Shown in pieces: positions 16,853-23,643 of a stretch of DNA of 64,000 nucleotides. The position numbers and the translations under genes are program-made. Where the stretch lies: assembly GCA_013178015.1 (NCBI GenBank), contig JABLXR010000018.1:55864-119863 (forward strand), in the 5' to 3' direction. The DNA is from Anaerolineae bacterium (lineage in GTDB: Bacteria > Chloroflexota > Anaerolineae > DRVO01). The notes below the pieces were generated by a model. It did no database searches and was not told the origin of the DNA. It saw only the letters and a program-made list of their open reading frames with translations. Positions within the stretch are counted from its first letter, which is position 1. Each line of letters opens with the position of its first letter.

Positions 16853-16925
16853 CTGGGGCGGGAGGATTCGAACCTCCAGATGGCGGCTCCAAAGGCCGCT
16901 GCCTTGACCGTTTGGCGACGCCCCA
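16853..16925 (-). tRNA. tRNA-Gln (anticodon TTG)
   Basis: Read on the minus strand the acceptor TGGGGCG pairs with CGCCCCA. The anticodon stem GCGGC/GCCGC encloses the loop CTTTGGA, so the anticodon is TTG (Gln, CAA codons). The T arm GGAGG-TTCGAAT-CCTCC is perfect. The discriminator is G and the next bases are CCT, so CCA is not fully encoded. The 5' half of this gene and its promoter are duplicated exactly at 25735-25820 and mark the attachment site of the integrated element. Confidence 0.95.
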
Positions 16926-16968
16926 AGGGCTCAGCCCTATTGTAGCATCGCCGGGCCAGGGGGCACAA
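16883..16968. repeat. attL: 86-bp attachment core, left copy
   Basis: This copy is identical over 86 bp to 25735-25820. It spans the tRNA-Gln 5' half from acceptor to anticodon stem (16883-16925) plus 43 bp upstream with the complete promoter. The intact tRNA gene is at this end. Confidence 0.92.
16939..16968 (-). promoter_or_regulatory. tRNA-Gln promoter carried inside the attachment repeat
   Basis: TTGTGC (16968-16963), an 18-bp spacer and TACAAT (16944-16939) lie just upstream of the tRNA 5' end at 16925. The 86-bp att repeat ends exactly at the outer edge of this -35 box, so the whole promoter belongs to the repeated core. Confidence 0.8.
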
Positions 16969-17444
16969 GGGTGTGCTCCTGGCCCTGGGAGTGCTGCAAT
17001 CGCCCTTCCTGGCCGCACAAACCGCCCCAGTGCTGGTGTGCCCTTCCGACAGCCTCATGCTACACGATGCTACACTGATGCTGTCAGAACACCCGTTCTG
17101 GCCCAGAAGCACGAAGCCCGCCAGTGTGGTAGCTGACGGGCCGATGTGGTATCCTGTCGGTGTCAGTCAGCTCACCCTGACTGGCCATGCCCTGGGCTGC
17201 TAACACCAGCGCCGGGGCTTTTCGCTTGGTAAGGTGGCCACAGTCTACACCCAGTCAGCCAGGGCGTCAACAGCCCATTAGTGCGGAACGCCTCACGCCG
17301 GAATGTCAGGCCTATTGTCAGTGGCAGGGGCTCTAGGGCCACTCAGACGGGCAGCGTGATACCCCCCTTTGTGAATTTTGCGGTCATACGAGTGAGACCC
17401 CCGCCACGGTCCCGGCATCGGACCAGTCTGGCGATGGCGACGCC
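16969..17444. other. Left-end noncoding region of the element
   Basis: About 475 bp between attL and the first element gene hold no convincing gene. It includes the arm-type repeats at 17059-17100 and a GC-rich imperfect hairpin followed by TTTT at about 17188-17225 on the plus strand. This is where transcripts of the leftward element operon would run toward the tRNA promoter. Confidence 0.5.
17059..17101 (+). repeat. Left arm-type integrase site candidates and dyad
   Basis: GCTACAC occurs at 17059-17065 and 17069-17075. It is followed by the dyad GAAC-ACCC-GTTCTGG (17087-17101). The same set, GCTACAC twice then GAAC-N4-GTTCTGG, occurs at 25621-25653 near the other end. The first heptamer lies 90 bp from the core. 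Confidence 0.6.
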
Positions 17445-17696
17445 CTACCCTCGCCTATCCACTACCCGCAGGCCTGCTTCCCGTGTTGGGATGGCCAGCT
17501 CGCCCGTCTCCGCCTGCCGCACGGCCTCAGCCAGCAGGAAGTCCACCAGGTCGGACACTCCTACCCTGTGACTGACGGCCAGCCGGTCCAGAGCGGCAAT
17601 GGTCTCCTCACGCAGCCGGTACGTGCGGGCACGGGAGTCCGGCCAGCGGGTGGCCAGCCGGTGGTAGTCGTGGGCGCCACCCCAGGTGTCAGTCAT
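17445..17696 (-). CDS. Ribbon-helix-helix DNA-binding protein
   Basis: This 83-residue protein has a basic strand-like stretch (SRARTYRLREETIAALDRLA) followed by VGVSDLVDFLLAEAVRQA, the pattern of an Arc/CopG-type ribbon-helix-helix fold at about residues 21-62. It is the last gene of the element, next to attL. A TACAAT box sits 20-30 bp before its ATG and the preceding nuclease gene ends in a hairpin, so it may have its own promoter. Its place at the end opposite the integrase would suit a regulator or directionality factor, but that is a guess. Confidence 0.7.
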   Translation of the reverse strand: MTDTWGGAHDYHRLATRWPDSRARTYRLREETIAALDRLAVSHRVGVSDLVDFLLAEAVRQAETGELAIPTREAGLRVVDRRG

Positions 17697-17741
17697 GGTT
17701 GCCCCCGAATGTTAGCAATTGTAGTCCAGAACGAGGATAGA

Positions 17742-17759
17742 AGCGGGACAATTCCCGCT
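17742..17759 (-). terminator. Hairpin at the end of the nuclease gene
   Basis: AGCGGGA-CAAT-TCCCGCT forms a perfect 7-bp stem overlapping the nuclease stop codon. Only a weak pyrimidine tail (TCTATCC) follows on the minus strand, so termination may be partial. Confidence 0.45.
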
Positions 17760-18081
17760 AATGGCCCGAGCCAACGGGGAGGTCCCCGAACCAGTCGCAG
17801 AAGTCGCCCAACCGCAGCACCACCAGGTCGCCATCGTGGCGGGAGCCGGCCTCGTGCAGCACTACGCATGGCAACTGCGAGACTCCAGCAGCGGCCACCG
17901 CCTGACTCATGGCCTCGGTCAGCCACTGGGGCAGGGCCCTCCGGTGCTTCACCTCGATGCTCAGCCACTCGTGGGCCACATCGGGCACGTCTCCCCGTTG
18001 CCTGCCAGTGATAGGGACTCTACGGCCACCCAGGCGGGTGGCCACGGCCCGTTCGGTGGCCTTCCAGGTGGCTTCACTCAT
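17758..18081 (-). CDS. Small PD-(D/E)XK-like nuclease
   Basis: This 107-residue protein has the motif spread of a restriction-endonuclease-like fold: an N-terminal helix (ATWKATERAVATRLGG), then RGDVPDVAHEWLSIEVKHRR, where D-x(n)-E-x-K is the presumed metal site, then a helix that ends before a second strand (CVVLHEA). Small elements and phages often encode such Holliday-junction-resolvase-like or repair enzymes. AGGAGG precedes the ATG at 18081, which overlaps the previous stop as ATGA. A role in resolving replication or recombination intermediates is plausible. Confidence 0.7.
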   Translation of the reverse strand: MSEATWKATERAVATRLGGRRVPITGRQRGDVPDVAHEWLSIEVKHRRALPQWLTEAMSQAVAAAGVSQLPCVVLHEAGSRHDGDLVVLRLGDFCDWFGDLPVGSGH

Positions 18082-18311
18082 GGCGCCTCCTCTGCCGGCA
18101 CCAGCTCGGATACCGGCACATTGCTCAGCAGCTGGCCCGAAGGGGTGAGCAGGTCGCACCGCCTGCCGTCGTCGCCGGCCTTCCTGGCGGCGTCCGCATC
18201 GGTCCACAGGCGAAGCACCGTGACCGCCAGCGTGGCCGTGTCGCCGAGGCGCAGCCGGTCGCCTACTACGTCTTTGGGGCGTCCCTGCTTCCTTGGGGTC
18301 GCCCCCGTCAC
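18078..18311 (-). CDS. Small element protein of unknown function
   Basis: This 77-residue protein starts at GTG 18311, whose GTGA overlaps the stop of the upstream helix-turn-helix gene; its own stop overlaps the nuclease start as ATGA. The sequence has a basic N-terminus (PRKQGRPKDVVGDRL), a strand-rich middle (TATLAVTVLRLW) and an acidic tail. I do not recognise it. Tight translational coupling on both sides supports it as a real gene and a partner of the nuclease. Confidence 0.6.
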   Translation of the reverse strand: MTGATPRKQGRPKDVVGDRLRLGDTATLAVTVLRLWTDADAARKAGDDGRRCDLLTPSGQLLSNVPVSELVPAEEAP

Positions 18312-18568
18312 CGCCACCGCTCTCGCTCCGGGGGCCACTGCCGGGGGTCGGGAGTCTGCCACCGCCCCCGGGCCCAGGCTCCGATTTCTCTCAGGCTCCA
18401 CCCCTCGCCCAGCAGGTAGGCCAGCTTGGTGGCCCAGCTCGCCAGCTTGGGGCGGTAGCGGCCTCCGGGGCGGTCGGGGCGCAACAGCCCCGCCTCCTGC
18501 AGCCGCTCCAGGTCGTCCGGGGAGAGGCCGGACCTCCGGCACAGCTCCTCAGCGCTCAGGTAGGCCAT
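18308..18568 (-). CDS. MerR-like winged helix protein
   Basis: This 86-residue protein begins MAYLSAEELCRRSGLSPDDLERLQEAGLLRP, the classic opening of a MerR-type winged helix (helix-turn-helix at about 3-30). RYRPKLASWATKLAYLLGEGWSLREIGAWARGRW then fits the second helix pair. No effector or dimerisation domain follows, so it may be an excisionase-like or replication-accessory DNA-binding protein. It overlaps the membrane-peptide gene by 13 bp upstream and the next gene by GTGA. Confidence 0.68.
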   Translation of the reverse strand: MAYLSAEELCRRSGLSPDDLERLQEAGLLRPDRPGGRYRPKLASWATKLAYLLGEGWSLREIGAWARGRWQTPDPRQWPPERERWR

Positions 18569-18735
18569 TGTTCCACCCCCAAGGCGTTCCAGTAATGCTC
18601 GGGTCGCTCATGTTGAGTTTTCCAAGGCGTTGCAGTCACCCGCCTCAGCCAGCGACGGCGTGACCACCATTCCAAGACCACCGCCAGGCAGGCCAGCAGC
18701 CCCAGGGCTGCCACGGCCAGCACGGACTCGCTCAT
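18556..18735 (-). CDS. Small single-pass membrane protein
   Basis: This 59-residue protein has one strong membrane helix at about residues 4-22 (VLAVAALGLLACLAVVLEW), then a basic stretch WSRRRWLRR and a polar tail. GGGGAGG precedes the ATG at 18735. It overlaps the MerR-like gene by 13 bp. Function unknown; the positive-inside rule puts the C-terminal tail in the cytoplasm. Confidence 0.6.
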   Translation of the reverse strand: MSESVLAVAALGLLACLAVVLEWWSRRRWLRRVTATPWKTQHERPEHYWNALGVEQWPT

Positions 18736-18927
18736 GCCTCCCCCCTTTCGTGTCCGGTTCCGGCCAGCATGATGCACTCAGTACATTGCAATTCTGGCCC
18801 GTTCCTGTCTGTCTGGTGCCGGGCTCACTGCACGGAAAGCCCATTTCCTGCCCTGTAGTGGCTTGCTGCTGGCATGGCACATACGGCGGGAACCGGAACC
18901 AGGCCGGACGTTTTCGGACATCTCCGG

Positions 18928-19212
18928 TCAGTTCAACACCGCACGGCGCTTCGCCTGAAGCCGGTCTTCCACCACGTACTGCACTCCTGGACGGGCACAG
19001 TTCTCACACAGGCCGTACCAGACGGTTCTCAACGTGCCCGGCGCCGGCGCCTCCGAGGTCAGTCCCCACCGTTCGGGTTGGTGCGGCACGAAGCAACCGA
19101 GGATGGTTGCCGGCGCCCCACAGAGCAGACAGCGTCTGACTGCCGGCTGAGCAGCGCCCTGGGGCACACAGGCCGACACTGTGCGGGGAACAGAGCCACG
19201 GGGCTTGCTCAT
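18928..19212 (-). CDS. Small zinc-ribbon-like protein
   Basis: This 94-residue protein has two CxxC pairs (CLLC near residue 29 and CENC near residue 70) spaced like a zinc ribbon, with a basic end (LQAKRRAVLN). Its ATG overlaps the stop of the primase-helicase gene (ATGA), so the two are translationally coupled. It may bind nucleic acid or the primase. Downstream, 18736-18927 has no clear gene on this strand. Confidence 0.62.
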   Translation of the reverse strand: MSKPRGSVPRTVSACVPQGAAQPAVRRCLLCGAPATILGCFVPHQPERWGLTSEAPAPGTLRTVWYGLCENCARPGVQYVVEDRLQAKRRAVLN

Positions 19213-21578
19213 AGTGGCTCCTCAGCTGCCAGGGCTGCCTCCCGGCATGCATTGCAGTACGTACGGGGCCACGGCACCGGTCTGCCGCAGTCCAGACAGG
19301 TCCGCCCAGAGGGCGCCTCAAGCTGGGTCACTGGCTCACTCTGTTCCGCTGCCTGGTGTTCCGCCCTGGCGGCCATGTCCGGCCAGCGCGCTTGATTCTT
19401 CCCCGTGGTCAGGTTGACTCGCCACTCCACACCGGGCGGGCAAACGTATCCATCGGGCAGGTCCTGCCACTCGGCGGAGGGGGTGAAGGGGGCAGCGTCG
19501 GTTGCAGTGTTGCAGTGTTGCACGGTTGTTGGGGGGGATAGAACACCCCCCTCCCCCCCTGCGACGACGGCGGCTAGAGTCTGCGGAGTCGGAAGAATAG
19601 GCTTCTCTTCGGGGAGGTCCTCGCCCGGCAGCAGCCGAGCGGGTTTGCCCCGTCGGTCCTCCAGGTTCACGAGGTAGCCGAGCTCAGTAGCCACCCGCAC
19701 CCGGCGGCTGACAGTGCTCTTATCCAGGCCCAGAAGGTCGGCTAGGCGGCCAACGCTCACGGGGTCCTCGCCGCCGTGGCTTAGCTCCACCACCGCCTCG
19801 ACAGTCTCCCGCACCGTGGGGCTCACCGTAGCCTGCACCCCTTCGCTCACCAGGTCCGCCACCAGCTCATACACGGCGGCGTAGTCGGCCAGAGTGGCGA
19901 CGATGCGCCCCTGAGCGTCCCGCTCCCGCTGGGTCTGGTGCAGGATGGCATGGGCCTTGATGAGGTTCAGCAGGGCGCCGAAGTCCCGCCGCAGCCGCAC
20001 GGCGGCAGGGTTGCACAGGGACGCCAGGTCGAGGGCGTAGGGGATGGTCACATCCCGGCAACCGGCCAGCTCCAGCCAGGTTTGCAGAGCGTGCCAGGGC
20101 GTCAGGTCCGAGTCCGCCGGCCCTTTGCCGTTGGCCCGGTCGGCCAGCGTGGCCAGGACGGCAGCGGTCTGCTCGGTGGTGTCCTTGACAGTGAGGGATA
20201 GCAACCGGGTCTCATTCTCCGGGTGCAGACTGGCCCAGGTGGTGGTGAGGATGGCGCCGGTGGGCCCGGCCCGCTCGATAAGCCGGGGCACCAGGCCCTC
20301 AGAAGTCTTCTCTACAGTCTCGTAGCGGATGCGCCCCTCGGAGAGGAGCGTCCTGAGCAGGTAGCTGCCGAAGTCGCTGGCCATGCCCGCTGCCTCATAG
20401 AGTACCAGCATGCGATGCGACAGGGGCTCCTGGCTGTAGGCCAGAGCCCTCTCGGACATGCTGGACAGGGCGTAGTACGCCGAATCCGGAAAGGCATCCA
20501 GGACCGTCTGGACGGCGAAGGACTTGCCGCCGGCGCTGGGGCCCTTCACTACGGCGCTCACCGGCCTGTCTAGCAGCCGGGTGGTCAGCACCAGGTACAG
20601 CAGCTTGGCGTTGCGCTCCTCTCCCACCAGGCCGGCCCGGCGGCAGTGCTCGGCGAAGGCACCCAGGATGTCGGGCTGGGTCAGCAGTTGCCCCGCCCTG
20701 GCCTTGGCTGCTGCTGCTTCCTGGCTCACCTGCTTGGCGGCTATCTCCCGATATGGCCTGGCCTCTGCCATGAGGCGCTGCATCAGCGCCGGCACGTCCT
20801 CGCCCAGTAGGTGACACTCGCTGATATCCTTACGGCCATCCGGCGCCGTGATGATGCGGGCGTCGGGGAGCGACTGGCCCACCTTGGCGGCAAACCTGTG
20901 CCCACCGTCGTCCGGCTCCTGCCACACGTAGACGGTCAGCCCTTCTAGGTAGGTGGCCCACTCCGCTTTCCAGGTACTGGCGCCGGGGAGGCCCAGGGCG
21001 GGGACGTCATGGTACCAGAGCGTTTGGGTGTCGGACTCCCCCTCCACCAGGACCACATAGCCGGCCTGGCGGGCATTGTCCAGCCGCCAGAGGCCATAGG
21101 GCATGGTCTTGGAGCCCTTGCGCCAACGGAAGCGGTCCTTGCCGGTCAGGCTCAGCCGCAGCCGGGCCGCCGTCTCGGTACCATCGGCGTCATAGTAGGG
21201 AACGCTCAGGGCTGGACGGCCCTTGAGGTGCACCGTCCCCACCCCTAGGACCTCCAGGAAGGGCACCGGCAGGGCCTTGGCCTCGGCGTAAGCTTCCAGA
21301 GTGAGGGGGGGAGGGGGGGTGTTCTTACCCCCCGTGCAACACTGCAACACTGCAACGCTACTTACGGGCGCTAACTTCTCGGCAAGCTGCCGAAGGCTGC
21401 CTTTGTCCCCTGTGGCGAAGTCAACGTAGCCCTTCGGTCCGACAGAGAAGCTGCCGCTGCTACGGTCCGCTCGGAGCGGCGACAGGGGCCAATAGTCGCC
21501 TTTGCTGTCTGGCCACTTGTCGTCGGGACAGTCGCCACGGTTCAGGTGGGGCAGGATGGCTTGCAGTAGGTCAGTCAC
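19209..21578 (-). CDS. TOPRIM primase / AAA+ helicase fusion with winged helix and zinc ribbon
   Basis: This 789-residue protein is the core of the element. Residues 1-60 resemble a CHC2 primase zinc finger that has lost its cysteines (YWPLSPLRADRSSGSFSV). A TOPRIM domain follows with VVLVEGESD and WQEPDDGG. An ATPase domain has Walker A GPSAGGKS, MLVLYEAAG as Walker B and a sensor-like segment. Then come a MarR-like winged helix (VGRLADLLGLDKSTVSRRV) and a C-terminal zinc ribbon (CLDCGRP...CNACRE). It probably primes and unwinds DNA to replicate the element. The GTG start at 21578 overlaps the previous stop (GTGA). Two inverted copies of an iteron/C-tract repeat lie inside the gene. Confidence 0.85.
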   Translation of the reverse strand: MTDLLQAILPHLNRGDCPDDKWPDSKGDYWPLSPLRADRSSGSFSVGPKGYVDFATGDKGSLRQLAEKLAPVSSVAVLQCCTGGKNTPPPPLTLEAYAEAKALPVPFLEVLGVGTVHLKGRPALSVPYYDADGTETAARLRLSLTGKDRFRWRKGSKTMPYGLWRLDNARQAGYVVLVEGESDTQTLWYHDVPALGLPGASTWKAEWATYLEGLTVYVWQEPDDGGHRFAAKVGQSLPDARIITAPDGRKDISECHLLGEDVPALMQRLMAEARPYREIAAKQVSQEAAAAKARAGQLLTQPDILGAFAEHCRRAGLVGEERNAKLLYLVLTTRLLDRPVSAVVKGPSAGGKSFAVQTVLDAFPDSAYYALSSMSERALAYSQEPLSHRMLVLYEAAGMASDFGSYLLRTLLSEGRIRYETVEKTSEGLVPRLIERAGPTGAILTTTWASLHPENETRLLSLTVKDTTEQTAAVLATLADRANGKGPADSDLTPWHALQTWLELAGCRDVTIPYALDLASLCNPAAVRLRRDFGALLNLIKAHAILHQTQRERDAQGRIVATLADYAAVYELVADLVSEGVQATVSPTVRETVEAVVELSHGGEDPVSVGRLADLLGLDKSTVSRRVRVATELGYLVNLEDRRGKPARLLPGEDLPEEKPILPTPQTLAAVVAGGEGGVLSPPTTVQHCNTATDAAPFTPSAEWQDLPDGYVCPPGVEWRVNLTTGKNQARWPDMAARAEHQAAEQSEPVTQLEAPSGRTCLDCGRPVPWPRTYCNACREAALAAEEPL
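19501..19560 (+). repeat. Iteron plus C-tract repeat, left inverted copy
   Basis: On the plus strand three copies of GTTGCA spaced 8 bp apart (GTTGCAGTGTTGCAGTGTTGCA) lead through CACGG to GAACA, six C, T, seven C, T. The same order occurs on the minus strand at 21356-21302. It encodes a Gly/Pro/Thr-rich linker of the primase-helicase in the antisense direction. Confidence 0.8.
21302..21356 (-). repeat. Iteron plus C-tract repeat, right inverted copy
   Basis: Read on the minus strand: three GTTGCA units 8 bp apart, CACGG, GGGG, TAAGAACA, seven C, T, seven C, T. It matches 19501-19560 except for a few bases between CACGG and GAACA. In the gene it encodes VAVLQCC followed by TGGKNTPPPP. Confidence 0.8.
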
Positions 21579-22015
21579 GGCATCACCGCCTCGAAGAGCC
21601 CCAGCTGGCGCACTGCCGGCTCCCCAGGGTCGGAGACCTTCCACAGCGCCAGCGGTAGCGCTAACTGCTCACCATGCCCCCGATTCAGGCGTATGCCCTT
21701 GCTCCAGAACAGCCCTAGAGGTGCGCTGTATGTCCGGCCGGAGTCGGTGTCCGTGACTTCGGTAGCCAGGGCCCCAAGGTGCTGAGCATCCAGGAGGGTC
21801 CGTACATCCCAGGCGATGGCCGGCGGGGTGCGCAGGAAGTGCTCACGGGCTCGCACCCGCTTGCGGAGCACGCCACTGGCGACCGTGCCCACTACCTTGC
21901 CAGATTGATTGCGGACCGGGGTGCCGCTAGAATGGGGATGACGGTCTCCGCCGTCTGTGTTCCGTTGCCCGCCCCTGGCCTGCCAGCCGGGGGCACTTCT
22001 TTTCAGCGGGGGCAT
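21575..22015 (-). CDS. Element protein of unknown function
   Basis: This 146-residue protein is not recognised. The first 45 residues are polar and low complexity. The rest (VVGTVASGVLRKRVRAREHFLRTPPAIAWDVRTLLDA and later TYSAPLGLFWSKGIRLNRGHGEQLALPLALW) looks like a compact alpha/beta domain with a basic patch, possibly DNA-binding. GGGAGG precedes the ATG. It overlaps the upstream ribbon-helix-helix gene by 13 bp and the primase-helicase by GTGA, so a replication role is plausible. Confidence 0.62.
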   Translation of the reverse strand: MPPLKRSAPGWQARGGQRNTDGGDRHPHSSGTPVRNQSGKVVGTVASGVLRKRVRAREHFLRTPPAIAWDVRTLLDAQHLGALATEVTDTDSGRTYSAPLGLFWSKGIRLNRGHGEQLALPLALWKVSDPGEPAVRQLGLFEAVMP

Positions 22016-22188
22016 GGTGTGGCCTCCCGCTCGGGCTCCGGCTCCTCGCCCAGCAGCTCCCGCCGCACGGCGTCCCGAATGAGTGACTCCAGCACCTCGT
22101 CTTCAGACTGCTGGCGCCGCTCGGCTAGCTCGGTGAGCGCCACTCGAATGAGGAGCGGGACACGTATCTGATGCAGACTCGCCGACAT
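22003..22188 (-). CDS. Small ribbon-helix-helix protein
   Basis: This 61-residue protein has a beta strand then two helices (HQIRVPLLIRVALTELAERRQQSEDEVLESLIRDAVRREL), the CopG/Arc pattern. A very strong ribosome site (AGGAGGT) precedes the ATG. A perfect dyad TAACAA-AAA-TTGTTA lies 46-60 bp upstream of the start in an AT-rich patch, the expected place for autorepression. It opens the replication gene block. Confidence 0.68.
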   Translation of the reverse strand: MSASLHQIRVPLLIRVALTELAERRQQSEDEVLESLIRDAVRRELLGEEPEPEREATPCPR

Positions 22189-22233
22189 AGCGAAACCTCC
22201 TGAGCGTTTGCCAGGAGGCTACCACAAGCCAGA

Positions 22234-22248
22234 TAACAAAAATTGTTA
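22234..22248. promoter_or_regulatory. AT-rich dyad upstream of the replication block
   Basis: TAACAA-AAA-TTGTTA is a perfect 6-bp inverted repeat in a short AT-rich island between the HTH gene and the ribbon-helix-helix gene. It is a candidate operator for the ribbon-helix-helix protein. Confidence 0.55.
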
Positions 22249-22265
22249 AATGAGCGATATTGGCT

Positions 22266-23330
22266 TTATTGGTTTTCGCCCAGCTCCCTCATCCTTTGCT
22301 GGATGCGCCGCACGGTACTGGGCGGCAGCCCCACAACGGCAGCAGCGCCTATGGCGTTGTGCTTACCCTCAGCTATCAGTCGCTCATAGCGCCTGGCTTT
22401 CTGGCACCGCTCTGCCCAGTCTTCCCGCTCTTCCATCCGGGGAGCGCCCCGCTTCGGCCTGTCTTTCGCCTCGGCCTCCCCCTCGGTCTCCATAGGGCCG
22501 GCCTCGGCGGGGGTATTGCCCTCTAGTACATGCCCCTCCAGCCTCAGGTGCTCGGCAAAGCGCTCGCACCACCTAACCAGCGGGGGGTAATCGTCAGCAG
22601 CAAGCATGCCCTGGCCAAGGACGCCCTTCACAGGGTGGCCAACACGAAAGCCCCAGTCGTGCGAGTCGTTGGGCAGTATGGTGAGCACACAGCCCACCCC
22701 ACTCTTGCTGAACTCGATGACCGGCCCGCCTGGTATCTGGCCCAAACGAAAGCGCAGAAGGCCGGACACAGATTGCTCCCTGAGAAGGGGCGGCCAGTAT
22801 GATAGGCCACCTTCCCGAAAGTAGTGTTGCTCCAGGGCTTGGGCCGCCGCCTCCTGGTCAAGGCTCAGGCGCAGCGTCAGCGGCGGCGTAACCCCACTCG
22901 CACCCTCGACGAGGGGAACGGGCCTGCCTGGCTGCCACGGTATCCGGTACCAGCAAGACTCTGCGGGCCCTTCGTGCCTTGGCTGCCCCGCTTCGGCTGG
23001 GCCTTCAGTGGCCCTTGCCAGGAGCTCGGGCCACGCAATGAATGACTCCCTTCTCACTTCGTGCATCAAGAGCTGCCAGCGAAGGAGCCCAGACGTGCTC
23101 TCCCCATTGGAGAGTAGTCTGCCGCCATCGTCAGTCCAGAACATAGAGCGGTGGCACCGAGGTGCGTCGTGGCCCCAGTTAACCTGACACCCTTCGCACG
23201 TCCGCTCCAGGCCAGCAGCGGCGAGCATGTCCCAGGTTGGCTGCTGGCCGTCGGGCACCTGCCATACGACAAGGTGGATGCTCCACTTGTCGCTGTACCT
23301 CTCATGGCAGCCCATCACCCACTTGCCCAT
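22266..23330 (-). CDS. HTH and zinc-finger-like element protein
   Basis: This protein of about 354 residues is not recognised as a known family. Near residue 40-60 is a Cys/His cluster (CEGCQVNWGHDAPRCH) that could bind zinc. A strand-rich middle follows, then an acidic/basic linker rich in Glu and Lys, and a C-terminal helix-turn-helix (AIGAAAVVGLPPSTVRRIQQRM). A strong hairpin just upstream and a purine-rich site (GGGGGTGGG) favour the ATG at 23330, although the frame continues open to a GTG at 23450. Tandem dyads at 23605-23643 lie upstream. It could be a replication initiator or master regulator. Confidence 0.6.
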   Translation of the reverse strand: MGKWVMGCHERYSDKWSIHLVVWQVPDGQQPTWDMLAAAGLERTCEGCQVNWGHDAPRCHRSMFWTDDGGRLLSNGESTSGLLRWQLLMHEVRRESFIAWPELLARATEGPAEAGQPRHEGPAESCWYRIPWQPGRPVPLVEGASGVTPPLTLRLSLDQEAAAQALEQHYFREGGLSYWPPLLREQSVSGLLRFRLGQIPGGPVIEFSKSGVGCVLTILPNDSHDWGFRVGHPVKGVLGQGMLAADDYPPLVRWCERFAEHLRLEGHVLEGNTPAEAGPMETEGEAEAKDRPKRGAPRMEEREDWAERCQKARRYERLIAEGKHNAIGAAAVVGLPPSTVRRIQQRMRELGENQ

Positions 23331-23349
23331 GGCCCACCCCCAACGCAAC

Positions 23350-23386
23350 GAGCCCGCCCCAGCAATGTGCTTGCTGAAGCGGGCTC
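23350..23386 (-). other. Strong hairpin before the HTH gene
   Basis: GAGCCCGC pairs with GCGGGCTC around an inner AGCAA/TTGCT stem (23361-23375). If translation starts at 23330 this structure lies in the leader 20 bases before the start codon and could control translation; if it starts at 23450 it is coding. Confidence 0.6.
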
Positions 23387-23604
23387 TGTCGATTACCCTT
23401 CCCTTGCTGGGGCGCTGTGCCCGCCTCAGCCATAGCCCCAGGGCTCCCACCCGTGGGGCTTCTCTCTTGCGTGGCGTAAGTCTAGCACGGGGATGCTACT
23501 CCGTCGAGGCGGTGACAGCCGTACACCTAGCGGATACTTCTGGCGCCTACGGTCCGGCTCGGTCGCCACATAAGCGCATTGCACTTCCATATGTTCCAAA
23601 AGAG

Positions 23605-23643
23605 GTGCGCACTTCTGCGCACGCTGTGTGCACTTTTGCGCAC
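23605..23643. promoter_or_regulatory. Tandem 18-bp dyads, 21-bp period
   Basis: GTGCGCA-CTTC-TGCGCAC (23605-23622) and GTGTGCA-CTTT-TGCGCAC (23626-23643) are two nearly identical dyads exactly 21 bp apart, so they face the same side of the helix. They lie at the end of the upstream gene and before the HTH gene. This suggests cooperative repressor binding or an origin iteron. Confidence 0.7.

Noticed and set aside
15441..17018. A longer GlmU starting at 17018
   Set aside because: The extra 80 codons read through the tRNA-Gln gene and att core; family homology starts at 16778.
18608..18880. A 90-residue frame overlapping the membrane-peptide gene
   Set aside because: It has no good start site and overlaps a better-supported gene in another frame.
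19501..21356. A phase-variable invertible switch
   Set aside because: Inversion would destroy the primase-helicase frame; an origin or loading signal is more likely, so inversion is kept only as a test.
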